Positions 16,965 to 26,504 of a stretch of DNA of 55,619 nt are shown here, one piece after another. The notes beneath the pieces were generated by a model. The model was given only the letters and a program-made list of their open reading frames with translations. It did not search any database and was not told where the DNA came from. Each line of letters opens with the position of its first letter. Position 1 is the first letter of the stretch. The stretch lies in the NCBI GenBank assembly GCA_021199305.1, contig JAJQIH010000036.1, positions 1 through 55,619 on the forward strand. The letters run 5' to 3'. This DNA is from Ruminococcus sp. (GTDB lineage: Bacteria; Bacillota; Clostridia; Oscillospirales; Ruminococcaceae). The translations under genes and the position numbers were made by a program.

Positions 16965-17867
16965 ATGGCGTCATTTTCGCACATGGTAAAAAATCAAATA
17001 ATTGAAAGCCTTAACACACCTAAAAAGGCGTCCTTTGCGCTTTACGGACTTCTTTGCTTTTCAAAGGTGGTAAGCGAGGGTGAAATACTCTTTTCAACCG
17101 AAAACGCTGAGGTTGCAAGTTTTTTAAAAAGCGAGCTTGAGCGGATATGCAAAATCAAGGTAGAGCTTGCTGACGCCGATAAGCGAGGCCACCAGGCGTT
17201 TAACATAAGTCTTCGTGATAAAAACGCAAGAATAGCTTTTGAAACGGTCGGCGATTTCAGAAACGGATTGTCAGACAAGAGCTTTCCGACAGAAGGCGTT
17301 CGCTACGCTATCGCAGGCGCATTTTTAGCGGTTGGAAATATTACCGACCCGAACAAGGAGTACCACCTTGAATTTGTAGTGCCAAGCGTTGATGCCTGCA
17401 ACGATTTAGGACTTGCCCTTTTGAATAATTTTTCAATTTTAGCAAAGCATACAACCCGCAAAAACAGCGAAATCGTTTATATAAAAGAGAGCGAGAACAT
17501 AGAGGATATGCTGACTTTAATGGGAGCTTCAAAAGCCACCCTTGAGGTTATGAATGTAAAAATTCTGAAGAATGTCCGCAACAAGGTGAATCGTGTAATG
17601 AATTGCGAAAATGCAAATATCGAGCGAACTGTAAAAGCGAGTGAACAGCAGATTGAGGACATTGAGCTGATTGAAAAAAGTATGGGACTTGATTCTCTGC
17701 CCGACGAGCTTTATGAAATCGCCCTTCTTCGGTATGAAAATCCTGAATTTACGCTAAAGGAATTAGGCGAAGCGCTGACTCCCAAAATATCAAAATCAGG
17801 CGTAAATCACAGGCTTGAAAAAATAAAGGCAATCGCTAACAACATCAGGGATAACGGAGGAATGTAA
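16965..17867 (+). CDS. whiA: WhiA DNA-binding protein
   Basis: This 300-residue protein combines an N-terminal LAGLIDADG-homing-endonuclease-like fold without nuclease activity (about 20-190) and a C-terminal helix-turn-helix (about 215-295, with LKELGEALTPKISKSGVNHRLEKI). In sporulating actinobacteria it is a transcription factor. In Firmicutes it affects cell division and chromosome segregation. It follows rapZ directly, as is typical. Confidence 0.96.
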   Translation: MASFSHMVKNQIIESLNTPKKASFALYGLLCFSKVVSEGEILFSTENAEVASFLKSELERICKIKVELADADKRGHQAFNISLRDKNARIAFETVGDFRNGLSDKSFPTEGVRYAIAGAFLAVGNITDPNKEYHLEFVVPSVDACNDLGLALLNNFSILAKHTTRKNSEIVYIKESENIEDMLTLMGASKATLEVMNVKILKNVRNKVNRVMNCENANIERTVKASEQQIEDIELIEKSMGLDSLPDELYEIALLRYENPEFTLKELGEALTPKISKSGVNHRLEKIKAIANNIRDNGGM

Positions 17868-17868
17868 G

Positions 17869-18159
17869 ATGATTATTTTTATTTTGTTTGTTTCAATCGC
17901 AATTACAGCGTTTGGAGTTTTGCTTATCGTCAAGGTTAAAACTGACATTTCAAACGAAGTAAGACAAAAGGGCGACGATACCGAAAGCTCTGAGGAGGTA
18001 GGAACTACGCTTGCTGCAATGGGCATAGTTTTAATGCTTGCGTCAATAGTAAAGCTGACGGGCGGAATTTCCACTTTTGCGTATGTATTTGTATTGATTC
18101 TGGACATAGCCTGCATCGTTGCGCTTTTGTTTTTGATAAACAAAAAGCGACAGGCGTAA
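17869..18159 (+). CDS. Small three-helix membrane protein of unknown function
   Basis: This 96-residue protein is predicted to have three hydrophobic segments at about 2-22, 46-65 and 69-91, with an acidic, charged loop (about 28-45) between the first two. It starts one base after the whiA stop, with the whiA GGAGGAATG end serving as ribosome binding site, so translation is coupled. I do not recognise the family. Its place between whiA and dnaE is the only clue. Confidence 0.7.
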   Translation: MIIFILFVSIAITAFGVLLIVKVKTDISNEVRQKGDDTESSEEVGTTLAAMGIVLMLASIVKLTGGISTFAYVFVLILDIACIVALLFLINKKRQA

Positions 18160-18200
18160 ACCAAAAGACAAAAATCAGAATCTGAAAGGCGGTGTGTTAA

Positions 18201-21200
18201 ATGGCGGATTTTGTTCATCTTCACGTCCATAGCGAATACTCTTTGCTTGACGGTGCTTGCCGTATCAAGGATCTGGTTCAGCGTGTGAAGGAGCTGGGGC
18301 AGTCTGCCGTTGCCGTCACAGACCATGGCAATATGTACGCCGCCGTTGAATTTTATAACGAATGCAAAGCAAACGACATAAAGCCTGTAATCGGCTGCGA
18401 GGTTTATGTTGCAAACAGAACGAGATTTGACAAGGTAAACCGAATTGATAAAAACTACCATCTGGTTTTGCTTTGCGAAAACAATACGGGCTATCAGAAT
18501 CTGATTAAGCTTGTTTCCTTAGCGTATACGGAAGGCTTTTATTCAAAGCCGAGAGTTGATTTTGAGCTTTTGAAGAAGTACCACGAGGGACTTATCTGTC
18601 TTTCAGCTTGTTTGGCGGGAGAGGTTAATCAGAAGCTTTTGAACGGCGATTTTGAAGCCGCTAAGCAGACAGCTTTAGCTTACCGTGATGTTTTCGGAAA
18701 GGATAACTATTTTTTAGAGGTCCAGAATCAGCTTTTTCCCGAAGAGGAGAGAATTATTCCGCTTCAGTATGAGCTTTCAAGGCAGACGGGCATTCCGCTT
18801 GTAGCGACAAACGACGCTCACTATATCCGTCGGGAGGACGCACAGGCGCAAAGAATACTGATGTGCATTTCAACTAACACGACTATAAACGACCCGAAGT
18901 CGCTTGAGTTCCCGACGGACGAGTTTTATATAAAGTCGGGAGATGAAATGAGCGAGCTTTTTAAAACTCACGCAGAAGCGATTTACAATACCGTCAAAAT
19001 TGCCGAAAGATGCAATGTGACGTTTGAGTTTGGCGTAACAAAGCTTCCGTACGTTAAGTTTGAAGGCGTTGACGACAATGAAGCCTTTTTCGTGAATATG
19101 TGCCGGGAGGGGCTTTACAGAATTTATAAAACCCCAAGCGAGGAAGCAAAAAACCGCCTTGAATATGAAATTTCGATAATCAGGCAGATGGGGTATATTG
19201 ATTACTACCTCATAGTCTGGGATTTTATAAATTACGCAAAGACAAATAAAATTCCTGTCGGCCCCGGAAGAGGTTCAGGAGCAGGAAGCCTGTGTGCGTA
19301 TTGTATAGGAATTACAGCTATCGACCCTCTGAAGTACAATCTTCTTTTCGAGAGGTTTTTAAACCCTGAAAGAGTTTCAATGCCTGACTTCGATATTGAT
19401 TTTTGTATTGAGGGCAGGCAAAGGGTAATAGATTACGTTTGCCGCCGATACGGCGAGGACCACGTAGCGCAGATTATAACCTTTGGAACCTTAGCTGCAA
19501 GAGCCGCAATAAGAGATGTCACAAGGGCAATGGCGCTGTCTTACCAATTCGGCGATAAAATTGCAAAGCTTATTCCAAGAGAAATAAATATAACACTAAA
19601 GTCAGCTCTTGAAAAATCTCCTGATTTAAGAGAGCTTTATAACAGCGACGCTCAGGTAAAACAGCTTATTGATACTGCTATGAAGGTTGAGGGAATGCCC
19701 CGGAATTCATCAACCCACGCCGCTGGAGTTGTAATCACAAAGGAGCCGGTTGACAGTTATGTTCCGCTTCAGAGCACCGACGGACAGATTGTAACTCAAT
19801 ACACTATGGGAGTGCTTGAGCGGCTAGGACTTTTAAAAATTGACTTTTTAGGACTTCGCAACTTAACTGTCATAAACAACTGTGTAAAGCTTGTAAATGA
19901 GTTTGACCCAGACTTTACTATAGAAGGCATTCCATACGACGATAAGGACGTTTATAAAATGTTCTGCGAGGGCAAAACAGGCGGCGTTTTTCAGTTTGAA
20001 AGTGCTGGTATGACTTCAACTATTGTGAAGCTCAAGCCTACCTGCCTTGAAGACCTTATCGCGGTAATTTCCCTTTACCGCCCTGGCCCGATGGATTCTA
20101 TTCCGACGTATATCAGAAACCGCCACAACCCGAAGCTTATAACCTATAAAACTCCGCTTCTGAAGGATATACTCGACGTTACTTACGGCTGTATAGTTTA
20201 TCAGGAGCAGGTAATGCAGATTTTCAGAACGCTTGCGGGTTATTCCTACGGACGAGCTGATATTGTAAGGCGAGCAATGGCAAAAAAGAAGCACGACGTT
20301 TTAGCCTCCGAGCGCAAGGCTTTTGTGTACGGTGAAAAAAATCCTGACGGAAGCGTAAATTGCAAGGGTTGCGTAAACAACGGAGTTGACGAAAAGACAG
20401 CAAATGAAATTTTCGACGAGATGAGCTCGTTTGCTTCTTACGCTTTCAATAAATCTCACGCTGCGGCTTATGCGACCGTTGCCTACCAGACGGCATATTT
20501 AAAATGCAAATATTTCAAGGAGTATATGGCTTCTTTGATGACAAGCGTTCTCGGCGAGGGCGGAACCAAAATGCTCGAGTATATTAAAATCTGTGAGCAA
20601 AACGGCGTTGCGCTTTTGCCTATAGATATAAACGAAAGCGGCGAGGGCTTTACCGTTAGCGGAAATTCAATCCGATACGCTTTGCTTGCTATAAAAAGCC
20701 TTGGCAAGGGAGTAATTCAGGCAATTATCAGCGAGCGGGAGCGAAATGGTAAATTTACCTCCCTTCAGGATTTTATCGAGAGAACGATTGATAATATAAA
20801 TACAAGGGTAATGGAATCGCTTATTAAAAGCGGAGCTCTGGATTGTTTTGGAAACAACAGGCGTGAAATGATGAGTGCCTTTGAAATGATAATGAAAAGC
20901 GTTGATGAGGACAAGCGTAAAAACGTCGATGGTCAGCTTGACTTTTTCGGCAGCTTTTCAGATACTTCAGGCACTTCGCAAATGGCGATACCGACCCTCC
21001 CTGAATATCCGCTTAACGAGCTTTTAGCTTATGAGAAGCAAACTGTCGGAGCTTATATTTCAGGTCATCCGCTTAAAAGCTTCGATGAGCAAAAAAGGAT
21101 TATCGGTCTGCCCGACTTTTCTGATATAGTGCTGTCTGTAAAAAATGAGGACGGCAGATATAAGGACGGAGATAAGCTTCAGGTATTCGCTATGATTGAA

Positions 21201-21650
21201 GCTTCAAAGCCTTTTCTCACAAGGCAGGGAACCAATATGTCGTTTATTACAGCATCAGATGCTTCAATGGAAATTGAAATGATAATGTTCCCCAATTTGT
21301 ATTCCGAGAAAAAGCAGCTTGTTTATGACGGCTCTTTAATTTTTGCAAATTGCAAAATCAGCATTAAAGACGACGAGGATCCAAAGCTTATAATCGAAAG
21401 CGTAGCTCATGCCGATGAATTTGAAAAGCTTCTTCACCTCTGGATAAGACTTCCGTCATTTGATGAGAATAAGGTGTCAGAATGTATGAATGCTCTGAAT
21501 GAAGCCACGGGAGATATGAAGGCTGTATTTTACTTTGCCGACAGCAAAAAGCGCTTGTCGCCAAAGAACTTGTCGGGCGTATCACTTGATGAGCAGATGC
21601 TCACAAAACTCAAAAGAATAGCAGGGGAAGGAAATGTTAAAATATCTTAA
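18201..21650 (+). CDS. dnaE: DNA polymerase III subunit alpha, DnaE type
   Basis: This is a 1149-residue replicative polymerase. The N-terminal PHP domain carries the metal ligands (VHLHVHSEYSLLDG, residues 5-18). The palm has the catalytic acidic motif MPDFDIDF (394-401), preceded by GPGRGSGAGSL. A helix-hairpin-helix and an OB fold (about 970-1060) and a C-terminal region follow. It has no intein or frameshift. As in other low-GC Gram-positives it probably works beside PolC. Start and ribosome binding site (AAAGGCGGTG) are reasonable. Confidence 0.97.
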   Translation: MADFVHLHVHSEYSLLDGACRIKDLVQRVKELGQSAVAVTDHGNMYAAVEFYNECKANDIKPVIGCEVYVANRTRFDKVNRIDKNYHLVLLCENNTGYQNLIKLVSLAYTEGFYSKPRVDFELLKKYHEGLICLSACLAGEVNQKLLNGDFEAAKQTALAYRDVFGKDNYFLEVQNQLFPEEERIIPLQYELSRQTGIPLVATNDAHYIRREDAQAQRILMCISTNTTINDPKSLEFPTDEFYIKSGDEMSELFKTHAEAIYNTVKIAERCNVTFEFGVTKLPYVKFEGVDDNEAFFVNMCREGLYRIYKTPSEEAKNRLEYEISIIRQMGYIDYYLIVWDFINYAKTNKIPVGPGRGSGAGSLCAYCIGITAIDPLKYNLLFERFLNPERVSMPDFDIDFCIEGRQRVIDYVCRRYGEDHVAQIITFGTLAARAAIRDVTRAMALSYQFGDKIAKLIPREINITLKSALEKSPDLRELYNSDAQVKQLIDTAMKVEGMPRNSSTHAAGVVITKEPVDSYVPLQSTDGQIVTQYTMGVLERLGLLKIDFLGLRNLTVINNCVKLVNEFDPDFTIEGIPYDDKDVYKMFCEGKTGGVFQFESAGMTSTIVKLKPTCLEDLIAVISLYRPGPMDSIPTYIRNRHNPKLITYKTPLLKDILDVTYGCIVYQEQVMQIFRTLAGYSYGRADIVRRAMAKKKHDVLASERKAFVYGEKNPDGSVNCKGCVNNGVDEKTANEIFDEMSSFASYAFNKSHAAAYATVAYQTAYLKCKYFKEYMASLMTSVLGEGGTKMLEYIKICEQNGVALLPIDINESGEGFTVSGNSIRYALLAIKSLGKGVIQAIISERERNGKFTSLQDFIERTIDNINTRVMESLIKSGALDCFGNNRREMMSAFEMIMKSVDEDKRKNVDGQLDFFGSFSDTSGTSQMAIPTLPEYPLNELLAYEKQTVGAYISGHPLKSFDEQKRIIGLPDFSDIVLSVKNEDGRYKDGDKLQVFAMIEASKPFLTRQGTNMSFITASDASMEIEMIMFPNLYSEKKQLVYDGSLIFANCKISIKDDEDPKLIIESVAHADEFEKLLHLWIRLPSFDENKVSECMNALNEATGDMKAVFYFADSKKRLSPKNLSGVSLDEQMLTKLKRIAGEGNVKIS

Positions 21651-21667
21651 AGCAACGGTGCTTTAAG
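21646..21667 (+). other. Perfect hairpin overlapping the dnaE stop
   Basis: CTTAAAGCA (21646-21654) pairs with TGCTTTAAG (21659-21667) around an ACGG tetraloop, a nine-pair stem that includes the dnaE stop codon. No T-run follows, so it is not a standard terminator. It could mark an mRNA processing or stability boundary between dnaE and ymfF. Confidence 0.5.
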
Positions 21668-21692
21668 GGTAGAAATACAAGGAGATGGTTTT

Positions 21693-22952
21693 TTGTCAAT
21701 AAAAGTTACAAGGGAGGAAATCGCTAAGGGCGCAAGCCTGACCTGCATAACTGACGGGAAGTTCAAAACGAACTTGGCGGTTATAAGGTTTGTTTTGCCG
21801 CTTGACGAGCGCTACGCTTCGGCAAACGCCTTAGCAGCTCAGCTTTTAATCCTTTCGCACAAAAAATATACGGGACTTACAGCAATTACAGATTTTACAA
21901 ACAAGCTTTACGGAGCTTCTATCGGAGCTTCAAACTTCAAAGTTGGCGACAATCAGGTAATTGCATTTACAGCAAACGCTATAAGAGATGAATATGCGCT
22001 TGACGGCGAAAAGCTCTTTTACGAGCTTATAAAGGTGCTGCTTGAATGCATCTTTGAGCCGCTCGAATTTGACGATAAGTATTTTGATCTGAAAAAGCGT
22101 GAGCTTATAGATTCGATCGAAAGCGAAATAAACGAAAAGCGCAGCTATGCCGTTTCAAATGCCAACAGGTACGCTTTTAATGGCGAGCCTTATTCGCTTT
22201 CACCAAACGGAACAAAGCAGTCTGCCGAAGCTCTCACTAAAGCACAAGTGACTGCGGCTTATAAGAACTTACTCCAGAACGCAAGCGTTGAAGCTTCAAT
22301 TTCAGGCGGTGGTGATTTTGAGGATGCAAAATTCCTTATAGCTAATGCTTTGAAGAGCAGAGGAGAAGCGCCAATCTATCCATTCGTAAGCTTAAGCCCA
22401 GCAAAGGCTGAGGTCGTTCGGGCTGAGGACTCTTGTGAAATGAACCAGCTTAAAATGGTAATGATTTTTAAAACCGACTACAAAAATGACTCCGCAAACG
22501 GCTTGTTCGCCGCACTTTTAGGTGGAACTCCATTCTCAAAGCTGTTTATGAACGTAAGAGAAAAGCTGAGCCTTTGCTACTATTGCGTTTCCCGAATGAT
22601 TTACGAAAAGGGCGCAATGATGATTGACAGCGGAATCGATTCGGGTAATCTTACCGCTGCTTACGATGAGATTCTGAACCAGATAGAGGAAATCAAAAAA
22701 GGCAACTTCACAGACGACGAGCTTTACAATACAAAGCTTGCAATGAGGGGAAGTATGAAAACCGTTTACGATTCAGCTTCCGACCTTGCGGCATGGTATT
22801 TTACAAGGCACGCAAGAGGAAAGACGAATCAATCGCCCGATGAAGCGCAAGAGGAAATGTTTGCCGTTACAAGAGAAGAGATTATCAAGGCTGCAAACAG
22901 CGTTATGCTCGACACAGTTTATACTCTTAAAACCAGCGGAGGTGATAAGTAA
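21693..22952 (+). CDS. ymfF: M16 peptidase-like protein YmfF (YfmF), without the zinc motif
   Basis: This 419-residue protein has the two-domain M16 (insulinase/pitrilysin) fold but lacks the HxxEH zinc site, so it is probably the non-catalytic partner of the next gene. Regions such as ANALAAQLLILSHKKYTGLTAITDF, LGGTPFSKLFMNVREKLSLCYY and the C-terminal SVMLDTVYTL fit the family. In B. subtilis this pair was associated with elongation factor P 5-aminopentanol modification. The start is TTG with AAGGAG eight bases upstream. Its stop overlaps the ymfH start by one base. Confidence 0.9.
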   Translation: MSIKVTREEIAKGASLTCITDGKFKTNLAVIRFVLPLDERYASANALAAQLLILSHKKYTGLTAITDFTNKLYGASIGASNFKVGDNQVIAFTANAIRDEYALDGEKLFYELIKVLLECIFEPLEFDDKYFDLKKRELIDSIESEINEKRSYAVSNANRYAFNGEPYSLSPNGTKQSAEALTKAQVTAAYKNLLQNASVEASISGGGDFEDAKFLIANALKSRGEAPIYPFVSLSPAKAEVVRAEDSCEMNQLKMVMIFKTDYKNDSANGLFAALLGGTPFSKLFMNVREKLSLCYYCVSRMIYEKGAMMIDSGIDSGNLTAAYDEILNQIEEIKKGNFTDDELYNTKLAMRGSMKTVYDSASDLAAWYFTRHARGKTNQSPDEAQEEMFAVTREEIIKAANSVMLDTVYTLKTSGGDK

Positions 22953-24229
22953 TGCAGGGAGAAATTATTACCAATAAAATCACAGGCGACAGCTATAAAA
23001 AATTTCACCACCCGTCTGGCCTTGATGTACTCGTTTGGGAAATGCCAGGGTTTTCAACTACTTCTGCGTTGTTCGCTACAAAATACGGCTCGATAAACAC
23101 TCGCTTTAAAACGAAAAACGATGCTGATTTTGTAGATGTCCCCGACGGAATAGCTCACTTTTTAGAGCACAAGCTTTTTGAAAACGAGGACTGCGACGTT
23201 TTTGAGCTTTACGCAAAAACCGGCGCAAACGCCAACGCATATACAACCTTCGACCACACAGCATATCTTTTTGATTGTTCAGAAAACTATGCCGACTCGC
23301 TGAGAATCCTGCTCGACTTTGTTCAGAAGCCGTACTTTACTCAGGCGACTGTCGACAAGGAGCAGGGAATTATCGGTCAGGAAATTAAAATGTGCGAGGA
23401 TTCTCCTCAGCGCCAGGTGCTTTTCAATCTTTTGAAAACTCTCTACAAAAAGCACCCTGTCAGAATAGACATTGCAGGAACGGTAGAGTCGATTGCAAAA
23501 ATTGACGCTGACCTTTTGTACAGGTGCTACAGAACCTTCTATAACCTTCACAATATGGTTTTGGTAATAGCTGGAAACTGCGATGCAGACGAGGTAATAA
23601 AAATCTGCGACGAGGTTCTGATCCCAGTAGAAGATATAGGACTTGAAACCGACTTTCCTGCAGAGCCGATGGAGGTAGAGGAGAAATACATCGAGCAGAT
23701 AATGCCTGTCGGACTGACATTATTTGAAATCGGCTTTAAGGTGCCCGCCTGCAAGGGCGAGAAAATTGTAAAAACCGAGCTTGAATCAGCAATTTTGCTG
23801 CAGCTTATAATGGGAAGCGGCTCTCCGCTTTATAAGGAGCTTTTCGACGAAGGACTTATCAATTCGCAATTTTCTTCCGAAGTATTTTTCGGCGAAGGCT
23901 TCTTTACGAATTTAATAGGCGGCGAATCGAGTGACCCGCTTGAGGTCCAAAGAAGAATTTACAAGGAAATCGAGCGCTATAAAGCGGAAGGCTTTGACGA
24001 GGAAAAGTTTAAGATTATAAAGAACAGTATGTACGGTTCAATGATAAAGAACCTGGAAAACGTAGAGTCGTGCGCAAGCACAATGCTTTCAGCATACATC
24101 CTCGGAGATTTATCAGCTTTCGCACCTATCGAAACGCTTTCTCAGGTAACCCTTGAGGACCTGCAAAACGATCTGGATAAGCTGTTCAATATAGATAGCT
24201 CAGCAATTTCAGTTGTAAAAGCCAGATAG
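22952..24229 (+). CDS. ymfH: M16 zinc peptidase YmfH (YfmH)
   Basis: This 425-residue insulinase-family peptidase has an intact inverted zinc motif HFLEH (69-73), with further Glu ligands downstream in EQGIIGQEIKMCEDSP. It is expected to act as a heterodimer with the upstream YmfF, as other M16B pairs do. The gene overlaps ymfF by one base after a GGAGGTG ribosome binding site. Its direct substrate is not known. The link to EF-P modification is from B. subtilis genetics and is transferred here by homology. Confidence 0.92.
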   Translation: MQGEIITNKITGDSYKKFHHPSGLDVLVWEMPGFSTTSALFATKYGSINTRFKTKNDADFVDVPDGIAHFLEHKLFENEDCDVFELYAKTGANANAYTTFDHTAYLFDCSENYADSLRILLDFVQKPYFTQATVDKEQGIIGQEIKMCEDSPQRQVLFNLLKTLYKKHPVRIDIAGTVESIAKIDADLLYRCYRTFYNLHNMVLVIAGNCDADEVIKICDEVLIPVEDIGLETDFPAEPMEVEEKYIEQIMPVGLTLFEIGFKVPACKGEKIVKTELESAILLQLIMGSGSPLYKELFDEGLINSQFSSEVFFGEGFFTNLIGGESSDPLEVQRRIYKEIERYKAEGFDEEKFKIIKNSMYGSMIKNLENVESCASTMLSAYILGDLSAFAPIETLSQVTLEDLQNDLDKLFNIDSSAISVVKAR

Positions 24230-24261
24230 ACATATTTTTAACCGAAAGGAATGGTTTCAAA

Positions 24262-25647
24262 ATGACGCAGATTATTCAGACGCTTTCTAAGGTTACGGTA
24301 AAATTTCCGAATTTTGGAAGCGAGGACAACATTTTAAAATCGGGAATTACCATCGACAACGTGCTTTTTAAAATTCCTGGAACTGATTTCAGCATTTACT
24401 GGTACGGCTTTTTGATAGCTTTGGGAATTTTACTTGCAATGCTTTATGGCTTCAAAAAGGCAAGGAAGATAGGACTAAATCCCGACAAGGTTACGGACGT
24501 TGTAATTGGCGGACTTATCGGTGCGATAATAGGTGCCAGAGCTTATTATGTAATTTTCAGCCTTGACAAGTATGTTGTCGACGGCGAAATTCAATGGGCT
24601 GATATTTTTAGTGTTCGTGACGGAGGACTTGCAATTTACGGCGGACTTATCGGCGCTATAGTTGTCGGCGGCATTATTGCAAAAATAAGAAAGTGCTATC
24701 TGCCTACTTTGTTAGACCTTATCTCACCATGCTTTCTGATAGGTCAATGTATCGGCAGATGGGGTAACTTCTTTAATCAGGAAGCCTTCGGCAGCAATAC
24801 AACTCTTCCGTGGGGAATGTATTCATCCAAAACCATATCATATATCGCAGAGAACTTTACAGACGGCTCGGTTGATTCACTACAACCTGTTCACCCATGC
24901 TTTTTGTATGAATCCTTGTGGTGCCTGATAGGCTTTATTCTGCTTCATTTTCTGTTTAAAAAGAGAAAGTTTGACGGAGAAATTTTCCTGCTATATATCG
25001 GCTGGTACGGTCTTGGAAGATTTTTCATTGAAGGACTGAGAACAGACAGCTTGTATCTGTTTAACATCAGAGTTTCTCAGCTTGTCGCAGGAACCTGCGT
25101 GCTTGTATCTATCGTTCTGCTTATCATCTTCAGAAATCTGGCGAAACGAAACGAAACGAAGCTCTATGTCGACAGAACCGAATCCATTATCAATCTTGCA
25201 AGCTACAACGCAAAGGTACTTGTCAAGGCTGAAAAGAAGGAGCTTAAAAAGAAGGTTGCCGAAGCTAAGGAAACGGGCGTTGGCATTACCGATATTACAA
25301 TGGAATATGAAGAAAAGTTCGGCGACAGCAAGAAGGAAGTCGCTTACCTTGAGGGCGTTGAAAAGCTGATTATCGAGAAGGCTGAAGCTCAGAGAGAAAA
25401 GGAGCAGGCTGAAAAGGAAAGCGAAATCAAGGAGGATGAAAGCTCCATTTTGCTCGACGACGAATACGACTCTGAGAAAATAGACGAGCTTGAAGCGCTT
25501 GATAAAATTGAAGACGCTGTCGAAGATGTTGATGCGTCGCTCGACGACGATAAAGCGGAAGAAGTAAAAGAAGAGGTCGAAGAGGCTGAAAAAGCTGAAG
25601 AATCAGATAACACAAAAGAATCAGACGATACTGAGGAGGAAGAATAA
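24262..25647 (+). CDS. lgt: Prolipoprotein diacylglyceryl transferase with a long acidic C-terminal extension
   Basis: Lgt transfers diacylglyceryl from phosphatidylglycerol to the lipobox Cys of prolipoproteins at the membrane. The core (about 1-295) has the usual seven helices with DGGLAIYGGLIGA, the signature IGRWGNFFNQEAFG, HPCFLYESLW and GLGRFFIEGLRTDSLYL. About 165 further residues form a Lys/Glu-rich predicted coiled coil that becomes almost purely acidic (runs of E, D, S). Normal Lgt proteins are 260-300 residues, so this cytoplasmic tail is unusual. The folD start overlaps the stop (TAATG). Confidence 0.93.
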   Translation: MTQIIQTLSKVTVKFPNFGSEDNILKSGITIDNVLFKIPGTDFSIYWYGFLIALGILLAMLYGFKKARKIGLNPDKVTDVVIGGLIGAIIGARAYYVIFSLDKYVVDGEIQWADIFSVRDGGLAIYGGLIGAIVVGGIIAKIRKCYLPTLLDLISPCFLIGQCIGRWGNFFNQEAFGSNTTLPWGMYSSKTISYIAENFTDGSVDSLQPVHPCFLYESLWCLIGFILLHFLFKKRKFDGEIFLLYIGWYGLGRFFIEGLRTDSLYLFNIRVSQLVAGTCVLVSIVLLIIFRNLAKRNETKLYVDRTESIINLASYNAKVLVKAEKKELKKKVAEAKETGVGITDITMEYEEKFGDSKKEVAYLEGVEKLIIEKAEAQREKEQAEKESEIKEDESSILLDDEYDSEKIDELEALDKIEDAVEDVDASLDDDKAEEVKEEVEEAEKAEESDNTKESDDTEEEE

Positions 25648-26504
25648 TGGGTAAGATTATAGACGGAAAGCTTATTTCAAAGGCTGTAAAGGACGACGTT
25701 GCAAGAGAAACGGCGGAGCTTAAAAAAAGCGGAATAACCCCAGGTCTTGCAGTTATAATCGTCGGCGAAAATCCAGCTTCTCAGATTTACGTAAGAAATA
25801 AACAGCGTGCCTGCGAGGAGGTCGGATTTGAATCCTTTAAGTATGAGCTTCCGGAGCAAACCTCTCAGGAGGAGCTTTTAGAGCTTGTAAATAAGCTGAA
25901 CAAGGACGATAAAGTAAACGGAATCCTCTGCCAGCTTCCGCTTCCGGGCCATATAGACGAGAGCGTAGTAATTAACAACATTTTACCAAAGAAGGACGTT
26001 GACGCATTTCACCCTGAAAATGTCGGAAAAATAATGATCGGCGACTATTCGTTTTTGCCCTGTACTCCTGCTGGAGTTATGGAGCTTATTGCATCTACCG
26101 GAGTTGATATTAAGGGCAAGGAGTGCGTAGTAGTAGGAAGAAGTAATATTGTCGGAAAGCCAATGGCAATGCTTTTGCTTCACAAGAGCGGAACTGTTAC
26201 AATCTGCCATTCAAAGACCAAGGATCTGAAGTCCGAGTGCTTAAGAGCTGATATTTTAGTAGCTGCAGTTGGTGTCAGAAAGCTTATCACAGGCGATATG
26301 GTAAAGGAAGGCGCTGTTCTGATCGACGTTGGAATGAACAGAGATGAAAACGGAAAGCTTTGCGGAGATATTGATTTTGAGTCTTGTAAGGATAAAGCTT
26401 CGTATATTACGCCAGTTCCAGGCGGAGTAGGACCGATGACAATAGCAATGCTTATGAGAAATACTCTTACCGCCGCAAAGGAGCAAAACGGAATAGGTAA
26501 ATGA
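25647..26504 (+). CDS. folD: Bifunctional methylenetetrahydrofolate dehydrogenase/cyclohydrolase
   Basis: FolD interconverts 5,10-methylene-, methenyl- and 10-formyl-tetrahydrofolate with NADP. The 285-residue protein has VGENPASQIYVRNKQRAC with the catalytic Lys, GILCQLPLPGH, DVDAFHPENVG and the NADP-binding VVGRSNIVGKPMAMLLL and PVPGGVGPMTIAMLM motifs. It is coupled to lgt by a one-base overlap. No terminator is visible before the rpsO leader. Confidence 0.97.
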   Translation: MGKIIDGKLISKAVKDDVARETAELKKSGITPGLAVIIVGENPASQIYVRNKQRACEEVGFESFKYELPEQTSQEELLELVNKLNKDDKVNGILCQLPLPGHIDESVVINNILPKKDVDAFHPENVGKIMIGDYSFLPCTPAGVMELIASTGVDIKGKECVVVGRSNIVGKPMAMLLLHKSGTVTICHSKTKDLKSECLRADILVAAVGVRKLITGDMVKEGAVLIDVGMNRDENGKLCGDIDFESCKDKASYITPVPGGVGPMTIAMLMRNTLTAAKEQNGIGK

